The notes below the pieces were generated by a model. The model was given only the letters and a program-made list of their open reading frames with translations, did not search any database and was not told where the DNA came from. A program made the position numbers and the translations under genes. Positions 1-11,089 of a stretch of 64,000 bases of DNA are shown one piece after another (within the stretch, counting starts at the first letter, position 1; every line of letters begins with the position of its first letter). This stretch comes from Brachycybe producta (Eukaryota; Arthropoda; Diplopoda; Playtdesmida; Andrognathidae). The DNA is taken from the NCBI GenBank assembly GCA_036925085.1, contig JAUPFP010000029.1:1550001-1614000 (forward strand). The letters are read 5' to 3'.

Positions 1-836
1 TATAATTATCATCAATTAAGAATGACGTCGCAATTAGCGCTGCAAAGAAAGTCAAAATTGCTTTATTAATTTGGAATTACCATAATGAAAAGAAGAAGAA
101 AAAATGAATGAATTGAGACAATACTTAAGAAAGAGAATTTCAAGAAAATTATTACTAAGTAGACACTTTTTTTTCTCATAGTAACTGCAAAACACAAAAA
201 AGTAATATAAGTTATAGATGCGTTTCGCAACATAAAAAGTGTTTATCGTCTACGAATTTAGATGTATTTTTACGATAGACGACGCAATATTGAAAATTAT
301 TGCCCTACTACTAAGTACTACTGCTGTTAGTACTGCAAATTTGGTTTTGAAAGATAATCCGTTTGAAATAGTTATATTAGTTAATAAAGATGCATTTGAA
401 ATACGAAAGCAAGTTAGGACTAATGTGAATATTTTATTGAAAAAATGATAAAATAAATCTAATAAAGTAATAATAGATATATAGGAAGAAGGGACGCTCA
501 TAATTATGTGCAGAGTCGCCACTTGACATCAAGTGAGACTCAATGACGTCATAGCGGAGAGGGGGATAAGAACCGATTTCATGTGAAGTTTTTAAGATTT
601 GCAAATAAGAAATGTGAATGAAGGAAGATGCGGGTATTTTCTTTCTTCTATTTCTCTGACTGGTGTTTTATTGGCTTCAATTGCTTCTTCCGTCATATAT
701 TTAGGCAGACAGAAAGACGACCGAGGGGGCTCAATCTTGTCATGTACAAGACTGTATCTACTTGTGATTATATAATTATGTGGGCCTATTAAACGGGGTT
801 CAATCACTTTGTCTGGTTATATCCAAAATGGACTTA
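1..836. other. AT-rich unique or decayed sequence
   Basis: No gene is recognised. A 70-codon open frame at 239-448 starts at GTG and follows a stop closely; it has no motif I know and is overlapped by an equally long antisense frame, so I treat it as chance. A full CRE octamer, TGACGTCA, lies near 543. The rest is moderately complex AT-rich sequence. Confidence 0.4.
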
Positions 837-974
837 GGGTAGTATTCTTAATTATGATGATTGCTAACTGTGCAAATATAGTTAAAGCGATTGCTAAACT
901 CACTAACACAACAATGGTTACATTATATGAAACTTAAGCACTAGCTTTAACTACTATCTTAACAGACGCGACCC
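837..974. mobile_element. GTCGTATTC-family inverted-repeat element, degenerate copy
   Basis: The left end reads TAGGGTAGTATTCTTAAT and matches the left end of the copy at 36669 (TAGGGTCGTATTCTTAAT). The right end, GACGCGACC, is a degenerate inverse of it. The interior has repeated GATTGCTAA words. It is probably a decayed MITE; the right boundary is uncertain. Confidence 0.4.
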
Positions 975-3900
975 CATACATAAGCAAGGTTTTTTGCTGA
1001 TTGGAAACACGTTTGTAGACTGAATTAACGGTCTATAGTCGGAATTCTCTGGCTTGGTCGTCATTGTCAAACCTTTTGGACGTGAGAGCCCACAAACAAG
1101 TAACTTTATGTCCACACATTAGTCCGAATCTGGTGGACAAAATGCTTCTCTACTGAGGCAAAGAAGAATGCATAAAGAAAGTTGGAAGAAATTCAGCTTT
1201 TTTCCTGTCTACTTTCTGCCAAATTAATAGAATTGAATCATTTAAATTCTATTTTCAGTCATATTTCTAGTTTGCATTTTCTGCATTTAGAATCTTGAAT
1301 CTAGAATCCCTTAGACTTCAAATCAAATTAACCACCTTTTTGTTGAAAAAAACAATAACAAAAAAAATGTATTGTTGTATAAACACAAACAATTGAAAGT
1401 CTAGTTAAAAATTTACTATATTCAGGCTATTATAAAATAATGCCTATTTGTTAGACTGGTTGTTGTTATTATCGTATTTTAGAAATTGCAACGAAGAAAA
1501 TTACACAGTACGTAATTGAAAGCCGTTTTATTCCTTTTATTTTCATCCATACTTTTATTGCGTGTTCCTGTGAATGCCTCCTCCTCCTCCTGCTCCTCCT
1601 CAGTTATATAATTATAAACTATGCATTGATTGTGACTGAATAAAATAGGCAATAGTTACCTGATTCCTGCAACAAATAATTGATGTATTGTTTTAAGTAG
1701 GAAGAACAGGTAGTGCAACTTCCCTTTGTTACGATTTCTCACAACAATCCAATCACAACAATTGTTCTTTGACTTCGACATGTGCGTGTTTTTTTTAAAT
1801 ATTAATTATTGCATGGAAAAACAATTAATTAGCTCCCGATACCAACTTAAAATAACACATGATAATGGAATTATTAATGTACAAACTTTTTAACGGTTTG
1901 GGCTTTTAAAAATTTATATACTTATGTCAACTTGACCACGTTTTTGTTTATGTCCATTAATAATAATATAAGGTTTATTGTTTTTGCGTTTCTTTTATGT
2001 TTACAATTTGAGTAAATTCAATTCTTATTCTAATAATTATCGATATATTTTTCTAATAATGAAAATATTGATTATTTTGCTGGCAGCCATCTTTTATTAG
2101 TGCGTGTTTCTCAAAAGTAAAAAGTGTTTGGAGGGTGATTTAGGAGATTGTGAGGAACAGGTTAGGTAAAAGATACACCTATGATGTATCATAATAAAAG
2201 TTACTATATATAATGATCACATTATAAGGGAATAAAATTTCTGGTTGAATCTGGTGAATGTCTCATTTTTGTTTAATGTGACTGGAAAATCTTCCTTGAT
2301 CATCATAAAATAAAACGTCAGAATAAATTGTCGAATTTTGTCTAGCATCATCATCATCATCATCATCATTTGGTAACTTGTGTATTCACCTGGGAAATCA
2401 GTTTTGATAGTCTCTCTCTCTCTCTATACTTATTTGCACTGAATATATCTGTATTGTAAAGCACCACCATTATTATTAAAACTAAAATATAGATACGTAC
2501 TATCATTCCTTCTCTATATAGAGTTGGCCATCTGCACCTCCACCTTTCATTTCACAACATTTAAAATAGTTTTTAATCCAAGATTAAAAGAATTACAAAA
2601 ATTCTTTACCATACATCATCTAATTATTGCTCAAATGCAACAAAACCTGAAAGGATTACTCATTAGATTAATGCAGATATCAATTATGCAAATTGCTGTA
2701 ACTATCTAATTAGCAAACACACCCATTCTGGTAGGTAACACATTGAATATAACATATTCTACTGCATTTACAATAAATGCAATTATAAATAGGTCTACCA
2801 CTTGCTGCACAATCTTCTTCAATAGTGTTAAAAGGTAAATTGATCAGACCCAAAATAACAATAATTGTTGTTACGTTGTTGTTCACACTAAGTAAAATAA
2901 CATGAACATAATCTTTGTACATCTAAAGTGTTGTGTAAATAAGTTATTTTAGCTTATTTATTTATAGAAAACCGACTTAGATGTTGTTGTTGTGGTCAAT
3001 ATGCATGCAATTGCCTATTGTAAGTTCCACCACCAAATTTTGGTTTTATATTTATTTCACCATTTATTGGTGAAAAAGAGAGGAAAAACGAGGAAATTTT
3101 TTGGATTTTATGAGTCGATCTGATTGAACTTCTACGACTACCTTGGGATGAATAAAAGTTGGATATTTCAGTAGAGATTACAGTACATTAAGGGGGCACG
3201 CAAGAGTGGTGGTACACTTTTGACAATGACAATAACGATATCCACTATAGAATGGAAGTTAAGTTAGTATGTCCAATGAATGGCGTGAAATCACTCGTTT
3301 TTTTTGGATGTTATTTGTGGGATGTGGTAAAAGGAGAAAGGTTTCTTCTCTCTAGGAGGGGGAGATGACAAAATGGAAGAAGGAGACGACAATACATTTG
3401 GGGGGATTGTGGGTATAGAAAGGAGAGAATCATAATGGACACTGACATATATATACGTATTGTTGTTGTGGTCGTTATGCCAGACATGAGTTCAGAAATA
3501 ACTTGCAAAAAAAAAAGGCTGTGTGTGAATCTGGACACAATAGATATAGAGAGCTTGGACTTGGAATAGACCCATTTCTATCTTGAGTTCTTTAGAAGAG
3601 GATTATGATTTTGGGTGACGATAGTTTGATGGGTCATCTGACCCCTCAATCACTTTCTAGACAAATCATGATACTGAAGGTGGTTGGTGAGACACAAGAG
3701 CACACAGCATGTTCTCATTTCAACCTACTGAAACCTACATAATAAACAAGACAGTTGCTTTTATGTTTCATGTTACTCAGGACTATAAAATGCACAAATT
3801 AAAAAGATCTGGTTTAAAAAAAAATCCCCACACACACACACACACATTTGTTCGTCTTTACTGGGCTACTAGAATTTCTGCTAGGTAGGTCATTTTACCT

Positions 3901-4904
3901 TTGTTACTGATTTACTATAATGCAGGATTTATTTTTAGAATGTTTTTTCGTTTGTTGTCAATTTTAAACAGTAAGCCACGACCTCATTTACTTTGAATGA
4001 AGTTGTTTTATAAACGTTTTTGTGTCAATAGAAGAAAACAGTAGCAGTTTTTACAAACAAGATAACTCTTGAATTCCTTTTCTTGGATATCAAGAGACTT
4101 CACCTAAAGTTGTTCGCCTAAAGGAAGTACTTCTAATCTAAATACATTTATGCTAATACATTTTAAACAAATCTATTCACCTAAAGTATATTTCACCTGA
4201 AACATTCTTTTCCTAAACCATTTTTTGTTTCTTAAACATTTTGTAACTAGAAACAAATAGTTAAACAGATGTATCTGTATTTATGTTGTGTTTGTCTATG
4301 AACATATTATGAAAACATTAATAAAATTGTAGATAAAAACACATTTATGATCAATGATTATTGATCAATACGCTGGACTATGGTCATCAAATAACGTTAG
4401 TACCAAATACAAGTTCCCTCTTCTTTATAGACTGTATATAGTGATTCACAATGATGATGATGATGCCATCCACCCCCTTGTATTTTGATCCGTCTTTAGA
4501 TCCAATCGATGCAAAACAACAGTAGTGTTTGGCCGGTTGACTGAACACACATATCCACCAATAATGGTTCTTAAGATAGATAGATGGAACATCAATCGAT
4601 CGATCTATCGATCGGTTACTGTTGTTGATGTTGTTATTGGTGGTGTGGTGGTGGTGATGGCGATGGCGATGATGTGGTGGGGGAGAGGTCACCACAAGAT
4701 GCCACACAGATTCGAATTCTAAACCCCTGAATTGATTTCGAAATATCCATACCTTATTAGTATTGACACTGTAACTTTATAATATCATATATTATAATCT
4801 TATGACTATATTATAATCTTATGAAAGATATGGTTTTTTCCATCTTGTATATTTGTTATATTATCCAAGATGGTTTAGGAACAGTTTATTTTGTTTTTGT
4901 CACT
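975..4904. other. Non-coding AT-rich stretch with small microsatellites
   Basis: No coding signal is seen. It holds short tracts: (CTC)n near 1577-1600, (ATC)n near 2347-2370, (TC)n near 2410-2424, (CA)n near 3830-3846 and a GATC/GATA-rich patch near 4575-4615. The short frames here lack conserved motifs. A segment at about 1189-1260 resembles one at about 12250-12321. Confidence 0.4.
1189..1260 (+). repeat. Dispersed repeat, copy 1 of 2
   Basis: It shares AAATTCAGCTTTTT, then CTACTTTCTGCCAAAT, then TTTCAGTC in the same order and spacing with 12250-12321. Both copies lie in the same orientation. No terminal repeats were recognised, so the class is unknown. Confidence 0.4.
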
Positions 4905-5104
4905 CAGTTACAAAATGGAAAGAGTTTATAAACTAGAGGGGTATCTAAATCACTTATAAGTATTTTCATATTGATAAGTTGATAACCTTTCAAAATAAAC
5001 TTTTATTTAAAGACAAAAATAAAAAAAAAATATCATTTAAATTTTAAAGTTGAGTCATTTTTTTTAAACTGACACACAACACTGAAATTTGAAAGATATC
5101 GTCA

Positions 5105-5448
5105 ATCAATATTTGGGTAGGGGTGACCACTCTAACAAAGTTGGAGAGATTTTTGCACGAACAGATTCTTACTACTGGTCGTTTGTTCCTAGGGCGATTC
5201 GACATTGGAACTCGCTTGCCGGGGATTTTGTGCAGGGAAAACGTATTTTATGGGAGTCATAATTTTGTTTTGTTTTGACAATGCATATATTTGCAGCATT
5301 AAAAAAATATTGAAATTCTTGTTGGGTTTATGTCAATGGGGTTTTATATTTTCTGGTTTTGACAATGCATTTTCTATACTGCACTTGGACTCTTGTCCAT
5401 CTGCCATAGGCCTATATGGCTACTTGCAGAGTAATTTTTCAAATCAAA
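5105..5448 (+). mobile_element. 5'-truncated non-LTR retrotransposon (LINE) 3' end
   Basis: A short segment ending an ORF and followed by about 185 bp of untranslated sequence lies inside a family A element. The encoded C-terminus (next entry) belongs to the Jockey/CR1-type reverse-transcriptase polyproteins. Severe 5' truncation is the usual outcome of target-primed reverse transcription. The tail has two GACAATGCAT repeats (near 5277 and 5361). No clear poly-A tail or flanking duplication could be fixed. Confidence 0.65.
5122..5262 (+). pseudogene. LINE reverse-transcriptase polyprotein, C-terminal remnant
   Basis: The frame is open for 46 codons up to a TAA at 5260-5262. It contains YYWSFVPRAIRHWNSL, which matches the well-known 'YxxSFxPRxIxxWNxLP' tail that follows the thumb region in Jockey/CR1/Rex-like non-LTR retrotransposon polyproteins. 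The preceding residues, RGDHSNKVGEIFARTDS, fit the usual 'RGH...R.D.Y' approach to that motif. The catalytic YxDD region and endonuclease are absent, so this is a dead fragment. Recognition is from memory of the motif; no database search was run. Confidence 0.75.
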
Positions 5449-5561
5449 TTTGAAAATACCGTTATGTGATTGAGAGGGCCAACCGTCTACTTTCTAAAAC
5501 ACGGGTTCAAGTTTTTCTTAATTTTGTGCTTCTGAAACCACCTTAAAACCACCTTTAGACA

Positions 5562-6475
5562 AAAAGGATCTTAAATTCTGACTGCCTTTTAAATAATTAA
5601 TATATTTGCAGGTAGACCTTATCTAGTTTAGTAAATTGGATATTTTTTATTTAAAAAAAAAAGAGGGATATCGAAAAGGGGGGTGGTGGGTTGGGGGTTG
5701 GAAGTTTCATTAACTAATGATGATGTGTGTTTCAAAAAAAAAAAGACCACAAAACGGAGATTTTTTGTTTGGTTTTGCTTTTTTTTTTTGGTTATATGTA
5801 CTCAGTTGGTTTTGCTACGTTATGTGTACATACACTGTACATAACATAAATTGAGTAGGTAGAACCATACTTACAGGTAAAAAAAGAAGTAAAAATGTGG
5901 GTTTTATTTCCCCCCTTCCTTGTTTTTGTATGTGTATATAGGCCTAGATAGGCGTAGATGTATATATATAATATGGTTGTAATGAATGTTTAATGCGTTT
6001 GTAGCCTCGGGATTACAACAGACTTAGATCATTTTATATAAAATGGCTTTCCTGTAATTGGAGCTTTTAATTAACTAATGTGTATTACAATTACGAGGTT
6101 ATTCAATACAGACACACACACACTCTTCAGTCAATAACCCAACAACGTTTGGATTTTTTTAATTACTCTTTCTCAATTTAGTTTATAAATTGAGTCAACT
6201 TTTGATGTTTGCACTTTTTAAATGTTTGTGTAAATTGAAGAAAAAATAAACCTTGTGTGTTGTTTTTTTTTTAAATTCCAATCGATGATTCGTTTGTTGT
6301 TGTTAAATGGAATTGTTTCGAAAAGGTGTAAATGTTTAGAATGAACATACACAATAAATTGTGTAGGCTTAAAAGAAATAAAACTTTAACCAATTTTTGT
6401 AGGTCTAGACATTGTTTGCGAGCAGATTTTTCCATTGTTTTCCAATTAAGAGTTTGGTTGTTTAACTAGTATATA
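5562..6475. other. No feature recognised
   Basis: AT-rich sequence with poly-A/poly-T runs, a G-rich patch near 5677-5700 and two copies of TAGGCCTA nearby (5407-5414, inside the LINE tail, and 5939-5946). Nothing suggests a gene. Confidence 0.35.
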
Positions 6476-6623
6476 TGTTGCATTCATTTGGTGTAATTTG
6501 TCCATTACACGAAATAGATGTCCATTTCGCGTATTGCATCAGGGGAGGGCAATCTATGTGCCTTTCGCGAAATGGACATTTCATTTCGTGTAATGAACAA
6601 ATTACACCAAATGGAATGCGACA
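6476..6623. mobile_element. Family C palindromic MITE, copy 1
   Basis: Ends are TGTTGCATTCATTTGGTGTA and its inverse, running to ATGGAATGCGACA. Inside are further inverse words: GTCCATTACACGAAAT, ATGTCCATTTCGCG, CGCGAAATGGACAT and ATTTCGTGTAATG. About 148 bp and nearly palindromic throughout. Flanks are AT-rich (TATAT on both sides), consistent with a TA-type target. The second copy is at 63348-63486. Overlapping short frames are by-products of the palindrome. Confidence 0.7.
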
Positions 6624-8217
6624 TATATAAGCAGCCGTGTTTTTCAGATTTGAATGGCACACGTTTTGGTTGGTGGCAAATTAATCTCTCCACTGAGACA
6701 CTTGTAACTAGTTTTGCGTTCGTCATGTCTCTTATATATTATAATATATATAAGTATATATAAATTTATAGCAATTTGGGGGCCTATTTTTAGACTCTGT
6801 GGACTTTTATCATTATGATCGATTTTATTTTCTTCCTAATAAATGTGCAAAATTTGATTTGATAAAAGAGGGAAACCAGTTTGTCAAAAACCATACTATC
6901 GACCTACTACTTACATAAATTATATTTTTTCGGTTAATAGGCTCAGATAGCAAATAAAAGACAGAATCACTGGACAAATATTTGTTAGTACATTTCCTTA
7001 GTTTTATTTGTTTTTCATATTTTATTTAACGACAATATATATGATAGTCAAGAAACATATGCATTAGTGAACCAAAACTAAACCCATTAGGACCCCTGAG
7101 TACCTGAGAAGACCATAAATTCGAAAAAAATGAAATTTTTTAAGTGCCTTAAAAATCAACCAAATTAATATATAAATTTGGATTTTTATTGTTGTTTTTC
7201 TAGAAATTCAAATTATTAGAAACAGTATTTTTGTTTTTCTTTATTTTGTTGGCAAATTATTAATGAATGAAATCTCTTAATATTTTCTTTTCTCTTACAA
7301 AGCCTATGTGTTGGTATGAGAGTAACTAGCCTCCTACACAATGCTTCTATCACTACAACATAATATAGTTATTTTCAAAGACATCCCTGTGTTTACTAGA
7401 GAGTGTTCATCTTTCTGAAGAAATTCAATGAAAATAAATAATATTTTACAAACAAGAGAGCTTTTTTTTTACCATGATGACATTATATTATCTACTGAAA
7501 ATGTGGTTTTATCTGTTCTTATCCAATATCCTATATGTACACTGTATGTACAATGTAGTAAAAAGAGAGCAAGATTGTATCTTACAAATATTTCCTATGT
7601 ATATTCCTGTGTGTGTTTGTGTCATAACTGTGCAACTTCTTATAACATGCTCATGTTCAAACAATGAGATAACATGTAAACAGCTAAAACATGTACACAT
7701 TTTGGTGTTTCTAGTGAGCAAGAAAAAAAAAACCTCCCAATTTCTATAAAACACACCAAGTAAGTAGTAAGAAACATTTTTTGAAAAATAAAGAAAAAAT
7801 AGTAGAAAATAATAAGATTATTACAATTGAAATAAAAAGGGAATTGATGAGGAGGATATGAATACACAAAATACATAATAACATGTGTTTTTAATTATAT
7901 TTAGTCATATCGTGGACGGGGGCTGATGATAAATTTTCAGTCAATTTAAACCTAGATCATAATTTAATTCATCCCAATTGTAGTTTGAATGTAATTTGCA
8001 AGATTTTTTTTGTCTAAATTAAAACGTATGTACTTGTCATCTATTAGTAAGACCTGAAAATTGGAATTTTCAATACATTTTTGTTAGAAAAATCTTCTTA
8101 AAAAAAAAAAAAAAAAAAGAAAATTATCCCGGAAGACTAAGAATTGGTAGGTTTTAAATTGATGTGGGTCTAATTTTTACCTTCTTGTGCTTAACTTACA
8201 TTATTTACAGTTTTACA
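6624..8217. other. No feature recognised
   Basis: AT-rich DNA (often above 70% A+T by eye), with poly-A near 8100-8118. Open frames here (for example 7428-7876 on both strands) overlap in several frames and lack motifs, as expected in AT-rich non-coding sequence. Confidence 0.35.
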
Positions 8218-8430
8218 GTTGCCTCACTTATAACTAGAAACTTGTGACGTCAAGACGTTGAAGTGGGGAGAATGTCTGACAGAAAAATGATGACAGCTTA
8301 AGTTCTTACCATTTTAAAACAAAAAAGGTTTCTTGAGAACTTTTGTCATTTCCATTTTTCTTATGAGGCGAGCTTATTTTTTGGGGGGATCAACCCTTCT
8401 GACGTCACAAACTTAATGTTACAGTAGTGT
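8218..8430. mobile_element. GTTGCCTCAC-family MITE, copy 1
   Basis: Left end: GTTGCCTCACTTATAA, then AAACTTGTGACGTCAAGA. Right end: CAACCCTTCTGACGTCACAA, then TTACAGT. The last dozen right-hand bases are degraded, where the next MITE begins a few bases away. Two TGACGTCA-type sites lie near the ends (about 8244 and 8400). Confidence 0.65.
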
Positions 8431-8437
8431 GTGGACA

Positions 8438-8616
8438 ACAGACAATTAGAAATCGGGACAAACAGAAGTTGGCTCATCCCTTTTTATGACGACCGGCAAC
8501 TTCTATTTGGTTGGTCATGTAGTATGACCACCCAACAAACCAATTAGAAGTTGCCGGTCGTCATAAAAAGGGATGAGCCAACTTCTGTTTGTCCCGATTT
8601 CTAATGGCTTATGTGT
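8438..8616. mobile_element. ACAGGCAATT-family MITE, copy 1, with 9-bp flanking repeat
   Basis: Long inverted arms run from ACAGACAATTAGAAATCGGG to CCCGATTTCTAAT plus a degraded end. The inner words AGAAGTTGGCTCATCCC and TTATGACGACCGGCAACTTCT have exact inverses. Only a short spacer separates the arms. The nonamer GTGTGGACA lies on both sides (8429-8437 and 8617-8625), a likely target-site duplication. Nine-bp duplications are typical of Mutator-like elements; assigning the family to MULEs is inference. Confidence 0.75.
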
Positions 8617-9162
8617 GTGTGGACACTGTAAGAATTATGATAGGACTTTTCTTTACTACAAAATTCATATTTCCACGTAAGACGTTATCTTTATTATGTT
8701 TGAATGTTGTCGCAACATTGCGTTTGACCTGTCAGTGTTTTATTTTACATGAATCATCGGGTAAAGACCTTTCTTATTTTTTTTGTTGGTACCGCCTAAC
8801 AGCCTAAGTAATAAGTTGAGACACTATTATTATACATGTTCTAAGACAAAACAGTCGACCTGAAAACTTATTTTTTATGAGATGATCTTAAACAAAGATA
8901 GCGGATTCCATTTTGAATATTCCTTTACATCAACATCATCATCATGATCATCATCAACGTCATCATGGAAAAGTCAACATATTTCCGACCGTAAATGATA
9001 AATGGCCAAATGCATAACAGCATAAAAGATAAATATATATGTAAAAAGAAAAGGGTTACACATACACAAATCTCTAAATATGAGTCTACAATTTGTTTTT
9101 CTTCATCTTTATAGTCGAACTGTTCTGTTTGAGACAGTTATTTGTTTGTTGGGTCCATAAGT
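8617..9162. other. No gene recognised; ATC/CAT-rich patch
   Basis: It contains an imperfect (CAT)n stretch near 8930-8966. The frame at 8589-8807 begins inside the MITE above and has no motif. Confidence 0.35.
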
Positions 9163-9270
9163 GTCGTATTCTTAATGAATGGTAAGTGAAAGCTAATACT
9201 GAACTTAGTAACTTTTACATGAACAAAGTTAGCATTACCTTTATGACTTAGCAATCGTTAGAAATACGAC
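9163..9270. mobile_element. GTCGTATTC-family inverted-repeat element, short copy
   Basis: Left end GTCGTATTCTTAATGAATGG; right end GCAATCGTTAGAAATACGAC is its imperfect inverse. At 108 bp this is the shortest of three copies (others at 837 and 36669). Confidence 0.55.
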
Positions 9271-9412
9271 CAATAAAGCTAGTCATACACTATATAAGAC
9301 GCTGTCTGCAGAGACAGTCTCACACAGACAAGATACCACATTGTTATCCATACAGAGCTCAATGCGCATGCGTAAATGATATTTTTTTTATGAAAGACAC
9401 GGTCTTTTTGAC

Positions 9413-9608
9413 ACAGTCAATTAGAAAACGGGACAAACAGAAGTTGGCTCCGCCCTTGTTATGACGACTGGCAACTTCTAATTGGTTTGTTATGTGGTTC
9501 GACATTGAAAAAGGCGGAGCATGTGACTTAACCAACCAATTAGAAGTTGCCAGTCGTCAAAAAAAGGGCTGAGCCAACTTCTGTAGGTCCCGATTTCTAA
9601 TTGCCTGT
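9413..9608. mobile_element. ACAGGCAATT-family MITE, copy 2, with 9-bp flanking repeat
   Basis: Arms run from ACAGTCAATTAGAAAACGGG to CCCGATTTCTAATTGCCTGT, with AGAAGTTGGCTCCGCCC and its inverse inside. Flanks are CTTTTTGAC (9404-9412) and CTTTTTTAC (9609-9617), an 8/9 match, again 9 bp long. The core resembles copy 3 (AATTGGTTTGTTA plus GGCGGAG). Confidence 0.8.
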
Positions 9609-10192
<584 letters not shown>

Positions 10193-10614
10193 TAAATATA
10201 TATGTATTGTTTACGAAGGTGAGGAGCAGTTCTTTATGTTCTGAAACCCGTGAAATGAGTTTTTTCTTTGGGCTTTTGCTTGACTGCGTCGTCAGAAACA
10301 ATGTGTAAATTAAACGTCTTTTACTCAACTATAAAGAGGTGGGGGGTTTAGGTAGAGGGGAAAGGGTGGTGGGGGGGGGGGGTGTTTGAAAATGAATCTT
10401 GATAAGATGCTGTACTTCTCGGTTAATTAAAATTCATATTGTGACGTGCATTTCAGAAACATTCTCTCTCTCTTTCTCTCTAATCATAGTCACTATATAT
10501 ACCGACAACGTTCTTCTTCAATACTTTGAGCATCTTCTTATTATTAAGATGGAAATTTTAACTGACAAGAAAACTAAGAGATGAAAAAAAAAAATAACTA
10601 ACGTAATTTCATTC

Positions 10615-10618
<4 letters not shown>

Positions 10619-10650
<32 letters not shown>
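10619..10650. repeat. (TTA)n microsatellite
   Basis: Ten to eleven perfect TTA units. Upstream, near 10331-10382, is a G-rich run ending in a G13-14 homopolymer. Confidence 0.9.
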
Positions 10651-10780
10651 GTGAGAATAGAATCTGGGCGTCAGTGAACAGCCCACCACCCTTAAATCCA
10701 TCATATTCGCCCCTTTGGAATCGTTTTACAAATGCATTCCACTTTTGACAACATGGTGGACTCACTATACATGTATATAG

Positions 10781-11089
10781 CAGTGATTCTCAAAAGTATG
10801 TGTGTGTGCCTTGAGTTTGGCTATAGGTGTGCCACAAATTTTTTGGATGTTATATTGAATCTGTTAATATAATTTTAATATTTTCAATTAAATTTTAACT
10901 TTTATTAGAAAAAGCATAATTGAGAAAACCTTCCATGTTACATGTAGTCATGTATGCACTAATCCAAGTGGTTTTCAATGGGTATGCTGTTGCACACTAT
11001 AGTGTTCCTTGAGTTTTGCTAAGTGTGCCGTGATTTCTCCAGGCAAAAAATACTGTGCTGTGAGTAAAGGAAAGTTTGAGAACCCACTG
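10781..11089. mobile_element. hAT-Charlie-like MITE relic
   Basis: The left end CAGTGATTCTCAAAAG and right end GTTTGAGAACCCACTG match the CAGTGGTTCTCAAA-type termini of Charlie-group hAT elements. The 'GTGCCGTGA' wording inside recurs in copies at 24685 and 35451. No convincing 8-bp target duplication is visible, so the ends may have drifted. Confidence 0.6.

Larger units (their letters stand above)
4905..5546. mobile_element. Family A fold-back element, split by a LINE fragment
   Basis: The left part (about 4905-5110) carries the family words TATAAACTAGA, TATCTAAATCACTT, TTTCAAAATAAACTTTTAT and AAAGTTGAGTCATTTT. The right part (about 5449-5546) carries the inverse words: AAAATACC, GTGATTGAG, TTTCTAAAACAC and ACCACCTTAA. 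The LINE 3' fragment at about 5105-5448 separates the two halves exactly where other copies run on from GATATCAACATG to AAAATACC. Confidence 0.7.

Noticed and set aside
239..448. Plus-strand 69-codon frame near the window start
   Set aside because: GTG start, in-frame stop directly upstream, overlapping antisense frame of 90 codons and no known motif.
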